DNA of 64,000 nt from Nissolia schottii (taxonomy: Eukaryota > Streptophyta > Magnoliopsida > Fabales > Fabaceae), in contig QANU01021229.1 of assembly GCA_003254905.1 (NCBI GenBank), positions 1-64,000 of the forward strand. The letters are read 5' to 3'. The position numbers were made by a program, and so were the translations under genes. The notes under the pieces were generated by a model that had not been told where the DNA came from, made no database searches, and saw only the letters and a program-made list of their open reading frames with translations. Position 1 is the first letter of the stretch, and each line of letters starts with the position of its first letter. Below, one piece after another: positions 48,854-59,945 of this stretch.

Positions 48854-51133
48854 GAAAAGGAGGGCACAAGAGACATGTTTCTACTGTTTCGTTGTCTTTG
48901 TCCTTTCTGTCACACGACAGTAGCTAAATGCTACTTAGAAGTGCATATTATGTACATGCTCTATATCTGTCCCTTTATTAACTGTTTCTTAACCATGTTA
49001 GTATCTAAAACTAAAGTACAAAGCTTTATTGGAGCCCAAAGAAAAAGAAAACCATGGAGCAGCAAACACACCAGAACATCTTCAACTAGCAATTCAGGTT
49101 AAGAAGGAGTGGACATTGAGCTGGCTGGACCAGTTCTTGATTCTTTCTAGGAGAACATTCAGAGCAAGATGCAAGGACTACTTTGATAAGTTAAGGCTAG
49201 TTCAAGCCCTTGGAATTGCACTTCTGTTGGGGCTACTTTGGTGGAAATCTTCAACCAACACAGAGCCTCAACTCAGAGATCAGGTAACTTCCATGGTATT
49301 GAGCCGCAGGCGTTTTTGGTTTATGTTTTTATTTCGTGTTTTCATTTTGTTTCTTTTATCAGGATTGTATGAAAAAAACACCGGAACAAGAATTTTTTTG
49401 TTTCTTGTTACTATTTCGTTGTTATATATATATATATATTTTTCCCTACAAAATCTTGAATACATGTAACAAAATGAAAACAGTGTGACACTTATGAAAT
49501 AAACAAAAACCAAATAGGCTATATAACCTCTCATCTGTCAATCTGTCTTCCCATTTATTTTACACTAGAATGGATTGCTATTCTCGTTTTCTTTGGCTGC
49601 AGGTTGGTTTGATGTTCTATATTTGTATATTCTGGACATCTACTTGTATTTTTGGAGCAGTCTATGTCTTCCCATTTGAAAAGATCTACTTGATAAAGGA
49701 GAGGAAAGCTGACATGTATAGATTAAGTGTGTACTATGCATGCAGCACTCTGTGTGACATGGTGGCACACGTTTCTTATCCAACCATTTTCATGATTATA
49801 GTGTACTTCATGGCTGGTTTTCAGAGGACTGTTGCTTGCTTCTTCCTCACATTGTTCACTGTTCTGTTAATAGCCATAACAAGTCAAGTAAGTTATGTCA
49901 ATACTTAGAATATAGGGTAGTAGTAGGTCATCATTTGTTTGCAGCTTTTAACAACTTTTCTTCTTTTACCAGGGTGCAGGAGAATTGTTTGGAGCTGCAG
50001 TTATGAGTATTAAAAGAGCAGGGATGGCTGCTTCTTTGGTACTAATGTTATTCCTTCTTACAGGTGGCTACTATGTCCAGGTCAATCTTTTTCTAGTCCT
50101 ATATCTTTCCAATAATAAGTTCAAACAGTGATAGTAGAAACCCAATATAGTTCCATTATATCTGCAATAGATATTTAGACACCTAATTTGACATATAGTG
50201 ATTACAATTTAAGTATGGAGCAAATGTGCGATCGAAATTTTGGCTTCAGTGTCAATGTAGATCTATTTTCACTTAAAATCACGTTGAACGCTTATATAAC
50301 TAAAATATGTACTTAGTTTCAAAATGCGATTATTGTCGCAGATATGGTTGTTGCGATTACGGATATTGCGACTCTCACGATACGTATTGCAGTTGTTGCG
50401 ACGTGAAATTTTTATGTGGTTGCAACTTGAAATGGAGCATGTTGCAGCCCTGCTGTGGCGGAATGTGGCTGTCGTGGTTATGTTACGACCGGCATGTGTG
50501 AATTTGATTGGTACTACAATTGCTGTATATGTAATGCAGTTGCAGCGATGACGGGCCACATCACATGATGTGGTCTGCAATTCAAGTTATCTAAAATGAG
50601 ATCAACATATTTCGATTTTATCTATTAAACTAATTACAAACAACAAATTTTCAAACCCACTAAGAAGTCCCAACAGTGCTAACAAAAACAAAACTTTGGG
50701 TGCAATTGGATGAACAATTCCCAGAATGAAATTGCAACATAACTAGACAGAATACAAGTCACTAGTCTGTGGAATGAGTTATACATAGGTATTTGTCCAA
50801 CACACTCATTTCGTGCATGCTAGATTTTCAAAACTGACAAAAGGGCCTTTCTCTTTTTCATTGCAGCACATACCAAAGTTCATGCAGTGGTTGAAGTACT
50901 TGTCATTCCTGTACTATGGGTTCAGGCTTCTTCTTAAAGTGCAGTATTCAGGAGACCAACTATACGAGTGTGAGGGCATGGGAGGGTGTAGGACCCTGCA
51001 GAGTTCACCCACGTTTAGCACTGTGGACTTGAAGGGCGGTTTGACAGAAGTATGGGTTGTGCTAGCCATGGCTATGTGCTTCAGGTTGTTGGCTTACTTA
51101 TGCCTCCGCAGAAGGATTGATGCCTACAAGTAA
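46370..51133 (+). CDS. ABCG26: ABC transporter G family member 26 (half-size)
   Basis: Predicted exons 46370-46579, 47381-47673, 47780-47935, 48085-48268, 48394-48672, 49002-49283, 49603-49887, 49973-50080 and 50867-51133 splice to 687 aa, the length of the Arabidopsis protein within a few residues. The ATP-binding domain comes first: Walker A GPSGSGKT at 129-136, signature ISGGERK at 234-240, Walker B LLLLDEP at 254-260, and switch His in TTIHQPS at 291. The six-helix membrane domain follows (about 430-680), with [31 protein letters not shown] and [23 protein letters not shown]. In Arabidopsis this plasma-membrane transporter moves sporopollenin precursors from tapetum for pollen exine. All key motifs are intact. 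Assignment to ABCG26 rather than other ABCGs rests on close resemblance along the whole length. Confidence 0.93.
46920..47110. repeat. AAACAAACATTAC minisatellite in intron 1 of ABCG26
   Basis: (G)AAACAAA(C/T)(A/G)TTAC is repeated about five times with irregular spacing. Confidence 0.5.
48822..48850. repeat. (TA)n microsatellite in intron 5 of ABCG26
   Basis: Uninterrupted TA repeats between exons 48394-48672 and 49002-49283. Confidence 0.9.
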
Positions 51134-52100
51134 AATCAATTTCTTGGCTTGAGACCTCTCTCTATGTTGGTAATTTTACCACATAAGGATTTGAGGGAAA
51201 GTGTTGTCAGAACTCAATTTGCTTGTTTGGGTCACTCAATAACTGCTCTTTTGTTGCTGAAAAAGCAGACAACGAAAAAACGAAATGCTTATTCATTCTT
51301 TACCAACAAAATCACAAAAAGATATGCACTTCATCGGTATTGTAGTTAGTTTTGTGTTTCATTTTAATATTTCTAGACTAGTTCTTCATGAAACAATTAA
51401 TTGATTTGACCTACCATTTTAGCCAAGAAGACTAGTTTTCATCAAACTTGTGTCTCTAGAAAGAGGAAGAAGAACCCCGTTAACCTGTTTGGTGGATTAA
51501 AAACAGTTTACCAATTTCTTTTTAATTGCATGATACCGACTTGCTATGGCATATATAAGATAAGAGACAAATATAAATAATCAAAATATGATGAAGAAAA
51601 AGATAAAAACAAGTCTTGCACTCGTTTCGTACTGAGTCCTGCTACTTCCAGGTAACTGCAACAGGGCCTATAGTTGACCATTTCTCTCCTATCCAAGTCT
51701 CAAATCAAATACTCCATCACCGGCAGAAACAAAACAAAAGGTTAGTCACATGTATATATGACGCTTTCCGCAAAGAGAGAAACAGCAAGTGTAGTTTTCA
51801 AGCTTCAACACAATTAATCATGATCGATGACCCTTTTATAGAGGTTCCAAATATAAGTGGTTCAATGAAGATCAGGAAAAAAGATAAACGTGAGGATAAA
51901 ATTAATAAATTATTGAGGCTACACACAGCACAGCGCATGGAAACCTCCATCGGTTTAAAAAAAAAAAAAATTCCGCAATTAGTGACAACCCTGCCATGTT
52001 CCCACAGGCCCACACGTAGAAAATAATAGAACCAAAAAAAAAAAAAAAAGAAAAAAAAAATTAGAGAAACGAGACACCTCAGAGGAAAGAAAAAAACCGC
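51134..52100. other. ABCG26 to TMEM245-like intergenic region
   Basis: The ABCG26 3' UTR and the next promoter share about 1.1 kb. A-runs lie at 51958-51970 and 52035-52060. The open frame at 51616-52026 has no domain and is not called. Confidence 0.4.
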
Positions 52101-52237
52101 ACTTTCATCTTCCCTTCCCCTCTCATAGTCAAAACCCATTCCGACAACACCGCCACCACTCCAGCAGCGGCAACAGCCCTGTTCTGTCAGCTCAGGATTG
52201 GATCAAAAACGAAAAAAACTCTCTCTGCAGCATCAGC

Positions 52238-54713
52238 ATGGAACTAGTTCCATACTCTGATCCAAAATCCTCCACTCCAGCCTGGCAGGACATGTTCCGA
52301 TCCGCCTCCACCAGAAAGCCCACCTCCGCCCCTAAACCCCAACCCCAACCCCCGCCGCCGCCGCCGCCGAAAACTCCCGGCGACCCTCCCGGCGACCCGG
52401 GTGAGGAGAAGCCCACATTCTCCGGGGATCCCCAGGTCCGCCTGGCCCTGTACATAGCCATGGCCCACGCGGGCCTCGCCTTCGCAATCTTCATCCTGTA
52501 CACCGTCACGAAGCTTCTAGAAGCTTACCTGCGGCCCCTCCAGTGGGCCGTCCTCTGCTCCATCCCTCTGCGCGGGATTCAGCAGACCCTCGTGGCCTTC
52601 TGGTCCGAGCCCCTAAGCCTCGGCCTGACGGAAACCCTCCTCGCAGTCCCCGTCTCCGTCTTCAGAGTCTTCGTGGGCACCCTCGTCGAGGTTCGAGAAG
52701 CTTCCTTCAGAGTCCTCTTCAGGAAACCGAAGCCGGAGGGTTACGGCGGCAGCAGGAAGAAGCGCAGCGGATTCTCCAATTTGCTCCGGCTGCTCGTTTC
52801 CTTCGGGATATTCATCGTCGCCTACGAGAGAATCGGCGGTTTCGGGGCCCTGTCGCTGACCGGGCTGGGCTTCGTGTTCAGCTCGAAGAACGTGGATTCC
52901 ACCATGACCACCCTGTCTTCCTTCAGGAGCAGCAGCTTCAGGAGAAGCGCGATCAGCGCGTTCTTCACCCGTGGGGTTTTGAAGAGGTTGAAGACAATCG
53001 TTGCCGTCGGGCTGATTGTCGGCATGATCGTCGGGTTCTTGGTTGGGGTGATGTTCTTCTCTTACAAAATTGGGGTTGAAGGGAAAGACGCGGTGATCTC
53101 GCTGAAATCGCACGTGGAGGAGAGCAACTACGCCGAGAGGATCGGCGTGAAGAAGTGGATGGAGGAGAACGACGTCGCCGGGATGGTGGACAGTTACACC
53201 ACGAAGCTCTACGAGACCGTTTCTGACCAGATAGATGGGTTGGCGGTGCAGTACAACATGACCGAGCTGGTCACCGGAATCAAGCATTTCGTGATAACTA
53301 GTCCGGCGAACTCCTCCGCGCGGTCGAAGGATCTGATGATGAGGCCCTCGCCGTACACGGCCAAGTTCCTGAGTTTGAAGGGCAGGGTTAGGAACCGGGA
53401 GTGGAGCCTGATTTACGCGGAGCTGGATTCCCTCTTCCGGGAGCTCGTGATCACCCGGGAGGATCTGGCGGTCAAGGCCAGAGGGTTCGCGGTCAGAGGA
53501 GTCGACGTGTCGCAGCGCGTCTTCGCCAGCGGCATGACCGTGCTCGGAGGCAGCGCCAAGCTCATGCTGTCCGTCGCGAATTCCATAATCTCCGGGGCCG
53601 CGGAGGTTTTCAACTTCGTGTCTCAGTCGATGGTGTTCATTTGGGTCCTGTACTACCTCATCACGTCCGAGTCTGGTGGAGTGACGGAGCAGGCGATGTG
53701 CATGCTCCCGATCTCGAGCTCCACCAGGCTCAGATGTGTTGAGGTCCTGGATAAGGCCATCTCAGGAGTCCTCCTGGCGACTGCTGAGATGGCGTTTTTC
53801 CAGGGGTGCCTCACCTGGCTCTTGTTTAGGTTATACAGAATTCATTTCTTGTACATGTCAGCTGTTCTCGCCTTCATCAGCCCTCTGCTGCCGATATTCC
53901 CGTCTTGGCTCGCGACCATCCCGGCCGCCGTGCAGCTGGTGCTTGAAGGGAGGTACATTGTGGCCGTTGTCTTGTCCGTTATTCACCTCTTCCTCATGGA
54001 TTACGGGGCATCCGAGATCCTGGAAGACGTGCCTGGGAATAGTGCGTACCTCACCGGCCTTAGCATCATTGGGGGAATGACGTTGTTTCCATCAGCCGTA
54101 GAGGTAAATTTTTTACGCCCCCATGATTTGGTGATTTGATTTTTCTGATGCTTGTGTGAGCAATTTCTGCTACATTGTCTCTCGCGCTTGGAGCAATCCA
54201 TGTTGTTTCTGGTCATGTAACAAACAAATATTTGTAATCTAGGCATTTTATGTCAGCTTTCTTCTCTCGGAAGATTCTTGTTTACCTGCATAACTTGATT
54301 TGGTCAAATTTCCAATTTTGAGCATTGAAATGTGACTCTTCTCTAGAGCGTAGACTATATTTTTGCTTGCTACTTTAGTAAATAACGTGCCCTGGCATTT
54401 GGGGTCCAAGTAACTTCCACTGAAACTAGTAATCCATCTCAATTTCGTTTCCTGTGAGATTTTGATTTAGAAAGTTGTAGCTGCTTCATTTTGATCATGT
54501 TTGGTTTTAATCTTTAATTGAACTTGTAGAGACACTTTGCTTCTTGTGTCTCATGAGACATTAGTTAGGTTCACTGAAAAAAAGAGTGTTGTTGTGCAGG
54601 GAGCTATTATGGGGCCATTGATAACTACGGTTATGATTGCTCTGAAGGATTTGTATACTGAATTTGTTCTGGAAGAAGAACCTAAAGACAGAACCAAGGA
54701 GAAAGCAAGCTAA
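52238..54713 (+). CDS. TMEM245-like / AI-2E transporter family multi-pass membrane protein
   Basis: Two exons, 52238-54103 and 54600-54713, give 659 aa. It matches the plant homologues of TMEM245 (At5g55960 type), an uncharacterised family related to bacterial AI-2E/permease-like proteins. Visible: a Pro-rich N-terminus with PPPPPPP near residues 41-47; membrane segments around residues 72-95 ([20 protein letters not shown]), 185-205, and 250-270 ([20 protein letters not shown]); then a C-terminal cluster (about 465-640) including [26 protein letters not shown], which resembles the AI-2E family core. Exon 2 completes the last helix ([19 protein letters not shown]) and an acidic tail. Start context AGCATGGA is good. 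Exon 1 is markedly GC-rich compared with every neighbour, which opens long shadow frames on both strands that are not genes. Substrate unknown. Confidence 0.9.
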
Positions 54714-55210
54714 GCCTCGACTTGTGTCTGTAACAGCATTTATTTGCAGTTGAAGTTTGCTGCAACTGCATTGCACTCAGCCGTTCTGTCAGTGGAGTTT
54801 ACCCATCTTATTTGTGATTTTCTTGTAGTTATTATAGCGTTTTCTTTTATCTGTATCGTTAGATTTTTTATAATTGAGAAAAATAGGGCTTTCTTTCACC
54901 TTTTGATTTATCCATTTTTAGAGGGGGGTCATCAAATATATTTTCAGTTGGTGGCAGTGTTTGATAATTGTACATTTAGACCTGTATTCTATTCATGTAG
55001 CAATTTTTCCTATTCATTGTACCCAGAGAAAAAGAAAAAGAAAGGAACGGAGACTCGTGGCTTGTTGAAAATAGTAGTATATTATCTTCAACTTCCTTGT
55101 ATTTTAGCCATTGAGATGACTTTAGCTAACATCACTATTTTAATTATGTACACTAATCAGCAACCGTGCCTAGTTCTGAAAATAAAGATCTACTTAGAGG
55201 TCATACAAAG
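54714..55210. other. 3' region of the TMEM245-like gene
   Basis: Presumed 3' UTR and T-rich downstream DNA. The 164-codon frame at 54744-55238 has no domain and begins right after the stop codon region, so it is not called. Confidence 0.4.
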
Positions 55211-55465
55211 TGATGATCAATTTCTCATTACTACCTAAGTTTCTTTTCTCAAAGTTTTCTTAGGTTTACTAAAAATTCATTAATGGTCAGTCAACAAAAA
55301 ACATTAAGTATTGAGAAATCAATTCACAACAAACACAATTGAATAACGACGAAATTGGAATTAAGAGAAAGTATTAGGATTACATCATCCTCTTAATCAA
55401 AAAGGAAATAAGTTCATGATCTGAAAACTGAAATTAACAATCAACAATGAAAAGATAGGAAATTA
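55211..55465 (-). repeat. LTR end fragment, copy of 39307-39560
   Basis: Long shared blocks with 39307-39560 in the same orientation, such as GAGAAATCAATTCACAACAA and CACAATTGAATAACGACGAAA. The rest of the LTR is missing here. Confidence 0.7.
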
Positions 55466-55579
55466 ACAATCAACAATCTTTTCTTCCATTCCTTGCTCAT
55501 TTTGCTTCCCTTCTTGCACTAATACTTGATCACCTGTAATTCTAACAACTCAAAAACAATATGTTAAATGCATAGGTTA

Positions 55580-56164
55580 CTCGAGACCATGGTTATTAAA
55601 CTCTCGAGTTAACTCGTAAACTCTTACTAGTTTACAATTTCACTACACAAAATGAGTTAACACTCATGTAAACTCTTTTTTGGTAAACTCGTACGAGTTT
55701 AAATAAACTCTTGATTGTACTAGCAAGTTTATGGGTTAAAATCTACCTATGAGTTTACGAGTTTACCTCAAGATGTATAAATTTGATAATTTTTTTAGAT
55801 ACTTAGTTGATTTTGTGTGTGTTAGACAATATCTATTGAGTTTACTAAGTCGATTTTACATATTTATCATAATTGAGCTATGTTTTATCAAACTATAAAG
55901 TATAATACATGTACAGAATAAAGTATGATATAACTAAGTGTCTAAGGTATATTTTATTATATTTTTTTCATTTATTTTATTTTAAAGTTAACATTATTCA
56001 ATATCAATTATGAATACAAAATTTAATCATGTTTAATTCCTAATTATATTGCTTATAACATATATTTTTTTTACATATGTAAACTCTTACGAGTTTACGA
56101 TTCGAGTTTGCTGAGCCTTCACGAGTTTACTTAAACTCTCGAGTTTGATAACCTTGCTCGAGAC
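55580..56164. mobile_element. hAT-type MITE with perfect 8-bp target duplication
   Basis: The element at 55588-56156 begins CATGGTTATTAAACTC and ends GAGTTTGATAACCTTG (complement CAAGGTTATCAAACTC, 14 of 16 matching). CTCGAGAC flanks both sides (55580-55587 and 56157-56164). Repeated CGAGTTTAC/GTAAACTCG motifs lie near both ends as subterminal repeats. It is 569 bp and non-coding. Confidence 0.85.
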
Positions 56165-56199
56165 GATTAAAAATCATTTAAAAACGTTGTTTAAACTAT

Positions 56200-57175
56200 A
56201 GTTTTTTCAATTATGCTCAAAAAAGGACAATTATGCGAATCTTATCAATTAGTCATCAAAATCACATAATTTTGATATGCAATGTTCAATTATGGATTAT
56301 AAAGATGTGGGGTAAAATCCTTCTATCAGTTACAACGCTTTTTTATGGGCTGCAGCGCGTTTTAATTCCCGTGTTGCTGCAATGTGTTTTTGGCGTTACA
56401 ACGCGTGTCTGGACGTGGAAATTCGGCACTAGACCTGAAAACCCTGGTTTTCCACCCCAGAGGTTATAATAGACATACGATGAACACAATTGGGATCATC
56501 TCTCTCAATTATGAAAATAATAGCTCTTAGACTAGGTTGTCTACATTATCTTCTCTATTTTCACAGCAACATAGGTTGATGTTATTACTGTTTAATTAGT
56601 CTCTTTAGGTTTAAAGATAGTCGAAGCTTTCGTTGTCATTGCTTTTGGATTCTCGCATAATTTTACTCATTTCTCGCCATCGATCTATTTAAGGTTTTTA
56701 TCTTTTAATATCTGAATTTTTATTGCATTTATTTTATTATTTTGAGCCTTTATCCTCCACCCATGAAGGAGTAGTTTCCTTAATATCTTGCATGTATTAA
56801 TTCTTGTATTAGTTAGTGCTTAAGGGATTGACAATCGTAGTCTTTTAGATGAATTGCTTGTTAGTTAGATATTTCAATTAACAACAATATTCTCTTTATG
56901 AATAATTAATTTAGGAATCGATGACAATTAATTCTTGATCTAGAAACGGCGTATGCAGGATATTGCCTTTAACTATTGTTATTCACTTTTGCTTTAATTT
57001 CTCTTTGAATCAAATCCAATCAATTCAAACCCCCCATTAATTGTGACTTTAATTGGCTTGTAAATTGCTTCCTTAGAAATAACCTAAGTTAGCCATGTAC
57101 TACGTTTTGGGGTTTTCTTAATTTTATAAATTATTATTTGATCACATATTAGAATTTAACAACATTTTAGTGCGT
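56200..57175 (+). repeat. Gypsy (Athila/Tat-like) LTR region
   Basis: A GC-containing motif cluster (GCAGCGCG, TTACAACGC; 56330-56415) is followed by TATAATAG at 56465-56472, then AT-rich R/U5-like sequence. The same layout is seen at 3820-5554. Borders not set. Confidence 0.45.
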
Positions 57176-57850
57176 GTCATAGTACACAGAAGACACTGCG
57201 GAAAACATCAAGGAGAAGCCACAAAGTGAACTCACGCCACGTGCTCGTTGGCACGCAACCTAGCCCATGTTACCGGCTAGCTCCGTAGAAAGCCAAAACA
57301 ACCTTAATGGACCTCCACGAAGCATTAGCCCATGATCCAACAAGACTTTACCTAGCCCATAACCAGGAGAGTACTACCAAGGACTTCGAAATGGGTCTGA
57401 AGGGGATCCATCTTGAGCCGTTAGTTCGCCCTAATATGAAGGTACTCTTAGGATATAAATAGCCCTCTATATTAGGTATGGCGATCACACCTTTTTGATA
57501 TAAACTAACCTATATGTCGTACAACTTTAGACTTAGGTGTCGGAGTGCTTGCAGGTACCCCATGTTGTGGTGCTAATCATACATCCAAGGAGATCCTACG
57601 TCCATCCAACGTTGGAGGAGTTCCCTTCGACATAGTGACTATATCCAAGCTTCCATTTGGCAAGCGAATGCGATTAATAAATTGGAAGGCTTTCTCATCG
57701 AAGAATGTTGTTCCTTTGGAAATTTTCTCGTTGGGCTGAACTTTGGAGATTATAAACCTACTAGAAACACTTACAAAATCAACTGTCATGCCAAGACTGA
57801 TGTCAAGCACTGTCAAGCTGATATTGCTTAATATTCCTTTAACTTTGTTC
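57176..57850 (+). repeat. Second Gypsy LTR-like fragment
   Basis: Contains GGATATAAATAGCCC near 57450, then GGTGTCGGAGTGCTTGCAGG at 57536-57555, a sequence typical of the end of Tat/Athila-type LTR leaders. Short frames on both strands at 57545-57816 carry no recognised domain. Confidence 0.4.
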
Positions 57851-58735
57851 CATTTAAAAATATCATTGACAACACTTTTCCAAAAGGATATTTGGTTTGT
57901 ACGTACATATTCCTATCTCTAATCATTTTAGAACTTTACATAATTTTTTCATCTATTATTTTACGCATTTCTATACCTAGTTATGTAAAGTTTTTATGTC
58001 GATATCATTTACATTATCATCACATTACTTACCATTTCTTTTTAAAGTCCCATATTTGATCAATAAAAAATAAACACAGAATAAGAAATAAGCAAGAAAT
58101 ATAACTCAAAAAATATATTGTATTACTGAGAGTTGTTATTATCAACAATGAGAAGTGCCTATAAATAATATAGTAAGAAACAAAATCAAAACATAAATAT
58201 AAAATCAATATAAATAGGAAGTAATCAAACTAAATAAGCATTACATCAATTTAAAATAAATCAGAGATATGATAATATTCTTAACATTTTTTGTTTTAAC
58301 CTGCTTATAATTCTGATATCTCTATTTCTATTATATTCAGACAAAATGTTAATCAAGTAACATATCTCACTACAATTTGTAATTTGAACTAGATGTTATT
58401 GGGCTATTAACGACATGAACAATGGAACAAAGTTGGGCTATTAACCACATGAAGTTGGGCTATTTAGAATGTTACAAGATTTTCTTTCAAGTATGTCAAT
58501 TTTTAAAATTGCTCTCTCTTTTTTATTGGAAAGAACATTTTGACAACTTCATGGAATACATCAAATTAATGTTTAATCCCATGATTCCTGAAGTTCTTGA
58601 TTTCCAATACATCAAATTGTAGTTAGTATCCTAATTTCTTAAATATTTCTTCAAATTGTTCCACTTTGTATTTTTAAATTCCGATCGAAAATATATATTG
58701 TTATAAACTTAGTACACTAGGAGAACGGTAGTTTC
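57851..58735. other. AT-rich spacer
   Basis: No gene. GTTGGGCTATTAAC is repeated near 58385-58465. Confidence 0.4.
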
Positions 58736-58844
58736 CTCTTTTTTCCTTTTTATGAACCCGGAATGATCAGCATTCCTTCTCTGGAAACCCATCTATCTTC
58801 GTCATAACCAAACTTCGTATCTCGCCCCCGAGGAGACTGCTTTC

Positions 58845-59669
58845 TTAGTTATAAAATGGAATCCGACAAAAATCAGATAGCGAGTGGGGATCGAGAAACT
58901 TCGCTCCTAGCTTTTGTTCAATTATAAATAACAAGCAAGTTTGATGGAGATTTGTAGCATCATTCAAGTAAATACAGATTGAGATCGTAGAAACATGAGC
59001 TTGTGATATAGCTACACCTAATTCCGGACCGGTTAATGCAAGAACTATAAATAAAGGACCAAGATCTCCTATGAAATATAAAAGATCCTTCATACATAGC
59101 ATAGTCCAAGCGGACCCACTTAAAATCTTTACTGAACTATGACCGGCCATCATATTAGCAAATAAACGTATTCCTGAGCTTAATGCGCGAAAACAATGAG
59201 GGATTAGCTCAAGGAGTACTAAAAAAGGTGCTAACGGCAGTGGGACTCCTGCGGGTAATGAGAAGCTTAAAAAATGAAGCCCATTTCTTTGAAATCCCAC
59301 TATAGTAATGCCAATAAAAATGGAAAATGAGAGACCCAAAGTAATGAGAAAATGACTTGTAACTGTGAAGCTATAAGGTATCATACCCTGGGGATTACAA
59401 AATAACGAAAAAGTAAAAGTGACCGAGATGCAAGGGAAAAACTTTTGTTTAACATTTCCGGAAAGACCACCTATTTGTTCGTTTACCAGGTTCGGCACGA
59501 AATCATAAATAAGCTCTACCAAGGATTGCCAAGCATTTGGTACTGACTTTCCTCCTCCCTTTTTAGTAACCAAATGAACCAGCAGTAAGACCAAACTGAG
59601 AGTTAGCAGCATAAAGAAAGAGGGATTTGTGAATGAGAAATACAAGTTTCCTATCTTCATATCAATCAT
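58845..59669 (-). pseudogene. atp6: Mitochondrial atp6 copy (F1Fo ATP synthase subunit a) in nuclear DNA
   Basis: A 274-residue open frame covers the conserved core of plant mitochondrial subunit a: MKIGNLYFSFTNPSFF, VPNAWQSLVELIYDFV, QGMIPYSFTVTSHFLITL, GVPLPLAPFLVLLELI, GIRLFANMMAGHS and GPLFIVLALTG. The proton-channel Arg lies in GIRLFANMM. At many sites the codon gives Ser, Pro or Thr where the mature protein has Leu, Phe or Ile after C-to-U editing (for example HSSVKILSGS for HSLVKILSGF, and TGPELGVAIS for TGLELGVAIL). The copy therefore came from mitochondrial DNA, not edited RNA, and nuclear expression would not give the normal protein. No targeting presequence is visible. The last residues after the IIEQKLG region are variable in plants. 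An alternative is a mitochondrial contig misjoined here. Confidence 0.85.
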
Positions 59670-59853
59670 TGGGTAAATGGCAAATTGATCAAGGGGGCTG
59701 TTGGGCTTAATCGTAAGAAAGACTTTTCATTTCATCCCTGTAGTTCCGCTTCTTGCTCTAAAAAAAAGGAAGAAAGACTTGTCGGAAATCGCCAGTGGTT
59801 GTTTCCACCAGGAAAGGCATGGGAGTCTTTTAATTTGGGCGTGTCATCTCAAA

Positions 59854-59854
59854 N
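59854..59854. other. Single-N assembly join inside the mitochondrial-like block
   Basis: The ccmFN-like frame begins immediately after this N, suggesting that two contigs meet here. Confidence 0.8.
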
Positions 59855-59945
59855 TATTAACCGCTAATGCACCCTTCTTTTATCAAATCTTAGGGACATG
59901 GTCTAATCATGAGGGTAGTATTTTATCATGGTGTCGGATCCCACG
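59855..59945 (+). pseudogene. ccmFN: ccmFN fragment (mitochondrial cytochrome c maturation)
   Basis: About 30 residues, [11 protein letters not shown] then [11 protein letters not shown], match the conserved heme-handling segment (WSNHEGS) of plant mitochondrial CcmFN. The similarity ends near 59945. Too short to function. Confidence 0.7.

Larger units (their letters stand above)
58736..59945. other. Nuclear insertion of mitochondrial DNA (NUMT)
   Basis: Base composition and content change sharply here. The block holds a full-length atp6 frame (minus strand) and a ccmFN fragment (plus strand), both plant mitochondrial genes, plus flanking DNA of mitochondrial type. Borders are approximate. 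An N at 59854 separates the two parts, so their adjacency cannot be trusted. Confidence 0.8.

Noticed and set aside
52543-53742. Long open frames in other frames and on the minus strand within the TMEM245-like exon
   Set aside because: Shadows caused by high GC content of the real frame.
54744-55238. 164-codon frame after the TMEM245-like gene
   Set aside because: Begins in its 3' UTR, low complexity, no domain.
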